A stretch of 6,347 bases of DNA from Elusimicrobiota bacterium (GTDB taxonomy: Bacteria; Elusimicrobiota; Elusimicrobia; UBA1565; UBA9628), in contig JAQUNT010000145.1 of NCBI GenBank assembly GCA_028717525.1, positions 1-6,347 on the forward strand, read 5' to 3'. Each line of letters opens with the position of its first letter. The stretch's first letter is position 1. Below, piece by piece: positions 1 to 4,775 of this stretch. Below the pieces are notes generated by a model that was given only the letters and a program-made list of their open reading frames with translations, ran no database searches and was not told the DNA's origin. The position numbers and the translations under genes were made by a program.

Positions 1-1
1 C

Positions 2-145
2 AAGTCCCTGCCCCCGGCCCTCGACGGCTTCTTCGCCCGGGCCCTGGACCCGGACCCCACCAAGCGCCACAGCGACGCCGAGTCCTTCGCCGCGGACTTC
101 GCCGCGGCCTGCGTCGGCCCCCATGGAAATCCTCTTCGAGCCTAA
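2..145 (+). CDS. C-terminal end of a PknB-type Ser/Thr protein kinase (5' partial)
   Basis: The plus-strand frame beginning at base 2 is open to a TAA at 143-145 and gives 47 residues. It starts KSLPPALDGFFARALDPDP and continues TKRHSDAESFAADFAAACVG. This matches the last part of a bacterial Hanks-type kinase domain (subdomain XI): a proline, then a helix of the form 'L..ff.raLdpdP', then an invariant Arg (TKR) followed by 'sdaesFaadf'. The catalytic lobes lie upstream of the window, so activity cannot be judged. After the domain only about 10 residues remain (GPHGNPLRA), so the protein stops with no TM segment of its own. The next gene starts inside this one, 23 bp before the stop, and supplies a TM segment and TPRs, the layout often seen as one polypeptide in kinase-TM-TPR receptors. 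The kinase assignment rests on a short tail and is moderately sure; the reading frame is well supported. Confidence 0.72.
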   Translation, partial: KSLPPALDGFFARALDPDPTKRHSDAESFAADFAAACVGPHGNPLRA

Positions 146-854
146 GGTCGGGGCTTTCGAGAAGACCCTCTGGGCCGCGGGCGCCCTGGCCGCGGCCCTG
201 GCCGTGGCCTTCGTGGTCCTCTCCGCCCGCGCCAGGTCCCAGGAGGCCGTCGACCCCCACGCGGCCGGCGCGGCGCGCTACCGCCGCCTGGCCGAGGACT
301 GGGTCCAGAAAGGCAAGGCCCTGCCGGCCGTCGACGCCTACGGCCAAGCCCTGCGCCTGAGCCCCCAGCCGGACCCCGCGCTCATTTCGGCCCGCGGCGA
401 CGCCTGGATGCTGCTCCGGCGCTTCGACCGGGCGCAGAGGGACTTCGAACGGGCCATGAGCCTGGCTCCCTCCCAGGCCTACCCGGTCATGGCCCAGGCC
501 ATGTGCCTGGCCCTGCAAGGCCGGCTCCAGCAGGCCGTGGACGCCGCCAGCCAGGCCCTGCGGCTCGACCCGGGGATGGCGCTCGCCTTCTTCTGGAGGG
601 GCTTCGCGGAGGACAAGCAGGGCCGGCTCAGAGAGGCGGAGGCGGACTTCAGCGCGGCCATCGCGCGGAACGGCTCATCGACCACCTACCTCATGGCCCG
701 GGGGGCGACCCGCCTCAAGCTGCGCGACATGCCGGGGGCGCGGGCCGACCTCGACCGCGCGGTGCGCATCGACCCGAAGGTCGCGGGCTCGCGCCTCATG
801 CGCTCCATACGCCAGGCTTACGGCCAGGCCCTGGATGCCGTCCCGGCGGGCTAG
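123..854 (+). CDS. Membrane-anchored TPR protein, likely partner of the upstream kinase
   Basis: This 243-residue protein has one hydrophobic segment at about residues 15-34 (rich in Ala, Leu and Val), followed by about five tetratricopeptide repeats: roughly 51-81, 85-117, 119-150, 152-184 and 187-218. Repeats 1, 3 and 5 end in the typical 'AL.LSP', 'AL.LDP' and 'AV.IDP'; repeat 4 shows 'W.rG.a....gr..eA..df..Ai'. TPR arrays bind partner proteins; no enzyme motif is present. The ATG at 123 overlaps the kinase stop (143-145) and has no Shine-Dalgarno ahead of it (GCGTCGGCCCCC), so translation probably relies on coupling to the kinase. No better in-frame start lies before the TM segment. The same frame is open back to the window edge, so a frameshift that splits one kinase-TM-TPR protein is possible. 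Topology is unclear because charges flanking the TM are mixed. The stop overlaps that of the convergent pgm gene. Confidence 0.85.
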   Translation: MEILFEPKVGAFEKTLWAAGALAAALAVAFVVLSARARSQEAVDPHAAGAARYRRLAEDWVQKGKALPAVDAYGQALRLSPQPDPALISARGDAWMLLRRFDRAQRDFERAMSLAPSQAYPVMAQAMCLALQGRLQQAVDAASQALRLDPGMALAFFWRGFAEDKQGRLREAEADFSAAIARNGSSTTYLMARGATRLKLRDMPGARADLDRAVRIDPKVAGSRLMRSIRQAYGQALDAVPAG

Positions 855-2413
855 TTGACCTGCAGCCCGAAGAACTCCCCGCCCTGCTGGAGCAGCCGCT
901 GGAGGTGCTCCGGCCCCTGGAAGCTCTCGCCGTAGAGCTTGGCGATGGGCTCGGTGCCCGAGAGCCGGGCCAGAATCCAGGAGTCCTGCAGGTAGATCTT
1001 GACCCCGTCCGTGTCGCGCACCCCGGTCACCTTCTGGCCGGCCAGCTCCTTCAAGGAGGCGCAGGAGGCCGCGTTCATGGCCTTGATCCTCCGGCGCTGG
1101 TCCTCCGATATGGCCACGTCCACGCGCCGGTAGGCCGGCTCGCCGTAGCGGCCGGTCAGGTTTCGGTAGAGCTCCAGGAGGTCCTTGCCTGTGCGCGCCA
1201 TGACCTCGGCCAGCAGGAGCACGGCGAGGATGCCGTCCTTCTCCGCGGTCCAGCGGTAGATGGAGAGCCCGGCGCTCTCCTCCCCGGCCAGGACGTAGCG
1301 GTCCTGGCGGATGCCTTCGACGTAGTACTTGAAGCCGACGTTGACCTCGTCTACCTTGCGGCCCCGGGCCTGCGCGATGCGGTCCAGCAGATGCGTGGTG
1401 CCGATGGTACGGCCCACGGCGAGGCTCGCGGGCCAGGCCGGACGGTGCTCGAGGAGATAGGCCGTCAGGACGCAGAGGGCCTGGTTGGGAGTGAGCAGTC
1501 CCGAGGTCCTGGTGGCGACGCCGAAGCGGTCCGCGTCCGGATCCGAGGCGCCGACAAAGTCGTACTTGCCGGCCCGGGCCAGGTCCAGGAGCGGCTTCAT
1601 GGGATAGACCGAGGAAGGGTCCATGCGGATCTGGCCGTCGTGGTCGCGGGGGATGAAGCCGAAGGTGGGGTCCACGGTCTTGTCCACCACGCGCAGGTTC
1701 TTCAGGCCCCGCTCCTTGCGCAGGGCCTCGTAATAGGCGATGGAGGTCCCGCCCAGGGGGTGGATGCCGATGCGCAGTCCGGAAGACTTGATGGCCTCGA
1801 GGTCCACGACCTCCCCCAGCCGCGCGAGGTAGGGCGCCACCAGGTCCGGCTCCTCGAGGAGACCCTGGGCCCGGGCCTTGGACAAGGGCAGGCGCCGCAC
1901 GGCCTTGGGATCGTCGAGGACCTCGTTGGCGTAGCGCTCGATGACCGAGGTGAACTCCGTCCCGGCCGGCCCGCCGCTGGCGGGGTTGTACTTGAGGCCC
2001 ATGTCCTGGGGCGGGTTGTGCGAGGCGGTGCCGTTGAGGGAGGCCGCGGCGCGGCCCGCGATGATCTCCAAAGAGAAGACGGGCGTGGGCAGGGGGATGC
2101 CCGCCAGGCGCACCGGCAGGCCGTTGCCGGCGAGGACCTCGGCGCAGACCCGGGCCGTCTCCGCGCTCATCAGGCGCGTGTCGCCGCCGAGCAGGATGGG
2201 CCCCCGGATGCCCCGCTCGGCATGGAGCCGAGCCACGGCCTGGGCGATGGCTTCGGCGTGGCGGCGGCAGAAGCCGCTGCCCAGCCGTCCGCGATGGCCG
2301 GAGGTCCCGAACTTGACCCGCGCCAGAGGGGCGCTGGGCGCGTCGAACTCTTGGCGGAAGTGGTGGACATTGATGACGTCCGGGCTCAAGCGGCCGGCTT
2401 CGGGGTGGGGCAT
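851..2413 (-). CDS. pgm: Alpha-D-phosphohexomutase: phosphoglucomutase
   Basis: This 520-residue cytosolic enzyme should interconvert glucose 1-phosphate and glucose 6-phosphate through a phosphoserine, linking glycolysis to UDP-glucose, glycogen and envelope sugars. All four family sites are visible: N-terminal KFGTSGHRG (34-42), phosphoserine loop TASHNPP (129-135, Ser131), Mg-binding DPDADR (291-296) and sugar-specificity GEESAG (377-382). A phosphate-binding loop RLSGTEP lies at 483-489. The N-terminal AG...DVINV and stretches such as DLVAPY, HPLGG and VGFKYYVEG follow E. coli Pgm closely, placing it with the glucose-specific branch rather than ManB/GlmM. It is about 25 residues shorter than E. 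coli Pgm, mainly in the last third. The phosphate loop has Leu where Pro is usual. The ATG at 2413 is chosen because homology begins there and a GGAGGG sits 3 nt upstream. The frame stays open further upstream, but that part is antisense to another gene and has no homology. Confidence 0.95.
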   Translation of the reverse strand: MPHPEAGRLSPDVINVHHFRQEFDAPSAPLARVKFGTSGHRGRLGSGFCRRHAEAIAQAVARLHAERGIRGPILLGGDTRLMSAETARVCAEVLAGNGLPVRLAGIPLPTPVFSLEIIAGRAAASLNGTASHNPPQDMGLKYNPASGGPAGTEFTSVIERYANEVLDDPKAVRRLPLSKARAQGLLEEPDLVAPYLARLGEVVDLEAIKSSGLRIGIHPLGGTSIAYYEALRKERGLKNLRVVDKTVDPTFGFIPRDHDGQIRMDPSSVYPMKPLLDLARAGKYDFVGASDPDADRFGVATRTSGLLTPNQALCVLTAYLLEHRPAWPASLAVGRTIGTTHLLDRIAQARGRKVDEVNVGFKYYVEGIRQDRYVLAGEESAGLSIYRWTAEKDGILAVLLLAEVMARTGKDLLELYRNLTGRYGEPAYRRVDVAISEDQRRRIKAMNAASCASLKELAGQKVTGVRDTDGVKIYLQDSWILARLSGTEPIAKLYGESFQGPEHLQRLLQQGGEFFGLQVN

Positions 2414-2416
2414 GTT

Positions 2417-2422
2417 CCCTCC
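2417..2422 (-). promoter_or_regulatory. Ribosome binding site of pgm
   Basis: On the minus strand GGAGGG is followed by AAC and the ATG of pgm. The match to the anti-SD is strong although the 3-nt spacing is short. It decides the start, because the longer open frame has no comparable site. Confidence 0.75.
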
Positions 2423-2442
2423 AAGAAAGAGCGTGCCTGACC

Positions 2443-2448
2443 ATTTTA
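2443..2448 (-). promoter_or_regulatory. Candidate -10 element for pgm
   Basis: The minus strand reads TAAAAT here, a 5/6 match to TATAAT in an otherwise GC-rich region. It would place the transcript start near 2436 and give a leader of about 23 nt. The hexamer 17 bp upstream is CTCGGC, a poor -35, so this would need an activator or be wrong. Confidence 0.35.
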
Positions 2449-2494
2449 CTACAATGCAGGGGACCGCCGAGAGGCTTCCTGCCAGTCCGCGCCA

Positions 2495-2523
2495 TTGACA
2501 GGAGATGGCTGTCCTGGCATAAT
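2495..2523 (+). promoter_or_regulatory. Near-consensus sigma-70 promoter for the 2540 gene
   Basis: A perfect -35 TTGACA (2495-2500), a 17-bp spacer and -10 CATAAT (2518-2523, 5/6) lie directly ahead of the gene at 2540. Counting 7 bases past the -10 puts +1 near 2530. The leader would then be only about 10 nt, with the AGGAG ribosome site at its extreme 5' end. The consensus match suggests strong basal transcription, perhaps held down by a repressor on the overlapping palindrome. Confidence 0.72.
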
Positions 2524-2533
2524 TATTCCAGGA
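2512..2533. promoter_or_regulatory. 22-bp imperfect palindrome, possible operator
   Basis: TCCTGG (2512-2517) and CCAGGA (2528-2533) flank an AT-rich core; pairing outward from the centre at 2522/2523 gives 10 of 11 matching pairs, with only 2518/2527 mismatched. It covers the -10 hexamer, the predicted +1 and most of the SD. This is where a repressor dimer would block transcription. No regulator is encoded in the window to match it. It could also fold as an RNA hairpin if transcription starts farther upstream. Confidence 0.5.
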
Positions 2534-2534
2534 G
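2530..2534 (+). promoter_or_regulatory. Ribosome binding site AGGAG deciding the start at 2540
   Basis: AGGAG is followed by TGAAC and then ATG at 2540-2542, an ideal 5-nt spacing. It argues for the ATG over the in-frame TTG at 2495, which is the -35 box of the promoter itself. Confidence 0.8.
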
Positions 2535-2539
2535 TGAAC

Positions 2540-3385
2540 ATGAACCAGTCGCCCCCGCAGCGCGGCCGCCTCGACCGCACCACCGCCACCTTGCTCATGA
2601 TCGTGGGCGGGGTGAGCGTGCTCATGCTTCTGGCGGTCTTCTTCCTGATGGGCGGCCTCGAGTCGCGCGGCGGACGCATCAACAAGAGCTTCCGCTTCGG
2701 AACCCCCCCATCCGCGGCCCAGGCCGCCCGGCCTCCCCTCGGCCAGCCGGCCGCGCCGCAGGCGGGGCTGGAGCAACCGGCCGCCAGAGGGGACTCCTTG
2801 GCATTCGTGACCAACAAGGATGCATTCCCCCCGGTCGCGGGGAATGCCCCGGCCAGCGGGGCGGCCAGGCCGGCCGCCGCGCCGGTCAATCGCGAACGGG
2901 AGAAGCAGTTCCTGGTTCAATACGACGGCCAGATCAAGGAGTACCAGGCCCGGCTCGCGGTCATCGGCAGGCGCTACCGCGAGAAGGTCCCCGTCGTGAA
3001 GGAAGTGGATGAGGACTTTGCCAAGCTGAGCCGGTACATGGCCGTCAAGCGCCGCTACGAGGCCGACCGCGATCTCTACCAATGGGCCCGGGACGCGGCC
3101 GCGCTGCCCGAGGTCCGCTCCACGATAAAGAAGTACCTGACCCGGCCCGAGGCCTGGAGCGTGGCCGTGGACATGGCGCTCGAAGCGCTCAAACAGCCGC
3201 CGCCCGCGCCGATCTACAAGGAGATCCAGCACTTCATGATGACCGATTCGACCATGAACGACATCACCGGCGACGTGATGCAGAGCGCCAAGCCCAACCT
3301 GCCTGTCGCGGTCTCGGCCATGTCGGGCAAGGACATGACGCCGGTGAAGAAAGTGCTGTCGGACCTCTCGCTCGAGAATAGATAG
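2540..3385 (+). CDS. Unrecognised one-TM protein with Pro/Ala linker and helical domain
   Basis: I do not recognise this 281-residue protein. Residues 1-14 are polar and basic, 15-38 form a strong hydrophobic TM helix (TLLMIVGGVSVLMLLAVFFL), and 52-116 are a Pro/Ala/Gly-rich linker that is probably disordered. Residues 117-222 are highly charged and helical (EKQFLVQYDGQIKEYQARL, then RRYREKV, KRRYEADRDLYQWARDAA). A last helical part with IYKEIQHFMMTDSTMNDI lies at about 225-243. The basic N-terminus suggests N-in topology with the domain outside the cytoplasm, anchored by an uncleaved signal. No catalytic motif or cysteine is seen. The helical part might be an interaction domain, but that is inference. 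The start is set by AGGAG at 2530-2534 and the gene has its own promoter. It is monocistronic: upstream pgm diverges and downstream peptide genes converge. Confidence 0.88.
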   Translation: MNQSPPQRGRLDRTTATLLMIVGGVSVLMLLAVFFLMGGLESRGGRINKSFRFGTPPSAAQAARPPLGQPAAPQAGLEQPAARGDSLAFVTNKDAFPPVAGNAPASGAARPAAAPVNREREKQFLVQYDGQIKEYQARLAVIGRRYREKVPVVKEVDEDFAKLSRYMAVKRRYEADRDLYQWARDAAALPEVRSTIKKYLTRPEAWSVAVDMALEALKQPPPAPIYKEIQHFMMTDSTMNDITGDVMQSAKPNLPVAVSAMSGKDMTPVKKVLSDLSLENR

Positions 3386-3415
3386 CCGCCCCCGAGCGAA
3401 GCTCGGGAACGGCTA
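3383..3415. terminator. Large hairpin between convergent genes, terminator-like
   Basis: TAGCCG (3383-3388) pairs with CGGCTA (3410-3415), and CCCGAGC (3391-3397) pairs with GCTCGGG (3401-3407) around a GAA loop, with a 2x2 internal CC/AA loop. That makes 13 base pairs in total. The first three bases are the TAG stop of the 2540 gene. The plus strand has no U-run after it (GAGCAGGC). The minus strand is followed by TCTATTCTC, a weak U-rich tail, so it may serve mainly the minus-strand peptide genes or act through stalling or 3'-end protection. Confidence 0.55.
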
Positions 3416-3451
3416 GAGCAGGCGCCCCTCAGACGTCCAGGCTGCGCCGAA

Positions 3452-3706
3452 CTTCAGCCCTCCAGCTTCAGCCGCAGCATCCGCCCTGAGGCTGCTGCTG
3501 CTGAGTGTCGGTATTGCCGTAGCTGCTGGTGTTGCTGTTGCCGTTGGTGTTGTAGTTGGTGTTCTTGTTGGTGTTGCCGTGTTCGTTGGCGTTGTCATTG
3601 CTGCTGGCCGCGTTCGTGGCGGAGATGCCCGCCAGCCCCACCGCGGCTAAGGACAACATGATGACCGCCAGCCTGTAAATGCTTGTCTTCATATCCGCTC
3701 TCCAGG
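3452..3706. repeat. Tandem duplication unit 1 (255 bp)
   Basis: This unit and the one at 3724-3915 both run from CTTCAGCCCT, through a 25-base block that is identical in both (3472-3496 and 3741-3765), to the SD-containing CTCTCCAGG. Each unit holds one complete peptide gene with its ribosome site. They differ in length by 63 bp: 60 bp in the Asn-rich coding middle and 3 bp just after the gene. Confidence 0.85.
3468..3692 (-). CDS. Small secreted Asn-rich peptide with C-terminal GGCCG, long copy
   Basis: This 74-residue protein is of no family I know. Residues 1-28 form a clear Sec signal peptide: MKTSIYRL, a hydrophobic core VIMLSLAAVGLAGIS, then a likely cleavage after TNA at about 28. The mature part (about 46 residues) is very rich in Asn, Thr, Ser and Gly, with an 'N-T-N-x' rhythm at 40-55, then a Gln run (QQQQ) and the tail QPQGGCCG. 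Its only cysteines are the adjacent pair at 72-73. There is no lipobox and no second TM. The ATG at 3692 has GGAG 7 nt upstream. Its paralogue at 3737-3901 has the same signal peptide and tail and lies 44 bp upstream, so the two probably share a transcript. Conservation at both ends with a variable middle supports real coding. The role is unknown; a secreted metal- or thiol-reactive peptide, a modified-peptide precursor or a surface adhesin are possibilities only. Confidence 0.85.
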   Translation of the reverse strand: MKTSIYRLAVIMLSLAAVGLAGISATNAASSNDNANEHGNTNKNTNYNTNGNSNTSSYGNTDTQQQQPQGGCCG

Positions 3707-3723
3707 ATGAGCGCGCGGGCCGT

Positions 3724-3915
3724 CTTCAGCCCTGGCTCAACCGCAGCATCCGCCCTGAGGCTGCTCCTGCTGGGTGTTGCTGTTGCCGTAGCTATTGGAG
3801 TTGCTGTTGCTGCTGGCCGCGTTCGTCGCGGAGATGCCCGCCAGCCCCACCGCGGCCAAGGACAACATGATGACCGTCAGCCTGTACATGCTTGTCTTCA
3901 TATCTACTCTCCAGG
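3724..3915. repeat. Tandem duplication unit 2 (192 bp)
   Basis: Partner of the unit at 3452-3706. Across the first 31 codons of the two genes only 4 of 93 bases differ, two of them silent, which indicates a recent duplication or gene conversion. The boundary upstream of the SD is sharp: past CCAGG the two sequences diverge. Confidence 0.85.
3737..3901 (-). CDS. Small secreted Asn/Ser-rich peptide with C-terminal GGCCG, short copy
   Basis: This 54-residue gene is short enough to escape standard gene finding; I read it directly. It starts MKTSMYRLTV, has the same hydrophobic core and the same cleavage region (TNA at 26-28) as its neighbour, then a short middle SSNSNSNSYGNSNT and the tail QQEQPQGGCCG. 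It differs from the long copy by an in-frame loss (or the neighbour's gain) of 20 codons in the Asn-rich part and by a few substitutions such as I5M and A9T. The ATG at 3901 has GGAG at the same 7-nt spacing. A promoter candidate lies at 3937-3965, making this the first gene of a two-gene peptide unit. The signal, the tail and the ribosome site are all kept, which argues that it is functional and not a remnant. Confidence 0.83.
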   Translation of the reverse strand: MKTSMYRLTVIMLSLAAVGLAGISATNAASSNSNSNSYGNSNTQQEQPQGGCCG

Positions 3916-3936
3916 TCTGCCCATACTGCTAACGAA

Positions 3937-3965
3937 AGTATAGCCCCGCAATCCGCGGTGCGCAA
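3937..3965 (-). promoter_or_regulatory. Candidate promoter of the peptide pair
   Basis: On the minus strand TTGCGC (3965-3960), a 17-bp spacer and TATACT (3942-3937) lie upstream of the short peptide gene. The -10 is 5/6 to consensus and the -35 is 3/6. The transcript would start near 3930, giving a leader of about 28 nt with the GGAG site inside. It sits in the 79-bp gap after the lgt-like gene, where no terminator hairpin is evident, so read-through from the membrane operon is also possible. Confidence 0.5.
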
Positions 3966-3980
3966 TAGGATAATCAGGAT

Positions 3981-4775
3981 TTACCAAATTTTTAACTTCG
4001 CCCGCGCTTGGGCGGCCAGGAACCCGCCCGCTGCGCAGAAGGACAGAAGGGCCCAGAGCTGCGCGGTGCTCAGGCCAGCGCAGGTGACGCGGCCGGGATC
4101 GCTGGCCCGCAGGAAATCCTCCGCGAAGCGCAGCAAGGCGTAGAGGACCACGCTGAGCAGGAAGGCCGAGCCGGGCCTGAGCATCCCCTTGCGGATGCGC
4201 GGCATCACGCCCCATTGCAGCAGGGCGAATATGAGCCCGGCTCCCGCAGCCTCGTAGAGCTGCGCGGGATGCAGGGGAACCCCCAGCAAGGCGCGGGGCA
4301 CGCCGCTGGCCCGGTCCGCGAACACGATGCCCCAGTCTGCGGCCGTGGGCCGGCCGTAGCAGCAGCCGTTGAGCAGGCAGCCGAAGCGCATGGGCACCAG
4401 GCCCAAGACTGCCGCGGCTCCCAGGGCGTCCGCCACGGGCGCGCAAGCCAGCCTCCGCCAGCGGCAGTACAGGAACGCCGCGGCGGCCGCGCCCCAGAAC
4501 ACGCCGAAGAAGGAGCCCCCCGGCACCCTTCCGCCGAGAATCCGCCCCAGGTTGGCGGCCAGCCCCCTCCCGTAGAGCACGGCGTAGACGCCGACGCTGC
4601 CCACGAAGACTCCCAGCATCAAAGCGAAGATCAGGCCCCAGAAATCCTCCTCGGACAGGTTCAGGTCCTTGCGCCGGGACCACAGGTAGAGCGTCGCGAA
4701 CAGCGCCGCCACCCAGGCCAAGGCGGGAGCGGAACGTAGGTCGTAGCCCAGCAGCGACAGCAGGATCGGCTTCAT
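3981..4775 (-). CDS. Lgt-like polytopic membrane protein (prolipoprotein diacylglyceryl transferase superfamily)
   Basis: This 264-residue protein has about seven hydrophobic segments and the Lgt superfamily layout: a GG-S/H-F-G element (GGSFFGVFWG, 86-95), the arginine-glycine signature region (RFGCLLNGCCYGRP, 130-143), the conserved LHPAQLYE (168-175) and a C-terminal RFAEDFLR (216-223). True Lgt moves diacylglycerol from phosphatidylglycerol to a lipobox cysteine. Against E. coli Lgt, recalled from memory, the signature GNFINGE becomes GCLLNGC. The essential Asn146 and Glu151 are therefore both Cys (133 and 138), His103 appears to be Ser, and Glu243 is Asp220; the Arg143 and Arg239 equivalents (130 and 216) remain. 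It belongs to a Cys-rich Lgt-like subgroup whose substrate is uncertain, so I give no symbol. The ATG at 4775 overlaps the upstream stop (ATGA), with GAGG 4 nt ahead. Housekeeping Lgt is probably encoded elsewhere. Confidence 0.82.
   Translation of the reverse strand: MKPILLSLLGYDLRSAPALAWVAALFATLYLWSRRKDLNLSEEDFWGLIFALMLGVFVGSVGVYAVLYGRGLAANLGRILGGRVPGGSFFGVFWGAAAAAFLYCRWRRLACAPVADALGAAAVLGLVPMRFGCLLNGCCYGRPTAADWGIVFADRASGVPRALLGVPLHPAQLYEAAGAGLIFALLQWGVMPRIRKGMLRPGSAFLLSVVLYALLRFAEDFLRASDPGRVTCAGLSTAQLWALLSFCAAGGFLAAQARAKLKIW

Noticed and set aside
847..869. Hairpin CGGGCT/AGCCCG around the pgm and TPR stops as a terminator
   Set aside because: Only 6 bp with an 11-nt loop, no U-tract on either strand, and such pairings are common by chance at this GC content.
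503..2440. Long plus-strand open frame (645 codons) across the TPR end and pgm
   Set aside because: Antisense shadow of pgm caused by high GC at third positions; its composition is Arg/Gly/Pro-rich with no recognisable domain, while pgm in the opposite strand has all catalytic motifs.
2495..2539. TTG at 2495 as start of the 2540 gene
   Set aside because: It coincides with the -35 hexamer and has no ribosome site, whereas the ATG at 2540 has AGGAG at ideal spacing.
2414..3232. Upstream extension of the pgm frame to give a 793-residue protein
   Set aside because: The extra part is antisense to the 2540 gene, lacks homology, and pgm homology plus GGAGGG place the start at 2413.
3468..3901. The CC-peptides as lipoprotein substrates of the Lgt-like protein
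   Set aside because: No lipobox: there is no Cys near the signal-peptide cleavage region, and the only Cys pair is at the C-terminus, which classical Lgt does not modify.
3452..3915. CRISPR array or insertion sequence behind the duplicated segments
   Set aside because: There are only two units of about 190-255 bp, each holding a full gene; no short regular repeats, terminal inverted repeats or transposase are present.
3679..3943. Plus-strand open frames rich in Ala, Val and Arg over the peptide region
   Set aside because: Shadows of the minus-strand peptide genes; the conserved ends, signal peptides and ribosome sites of the pair are all on the minus strand.
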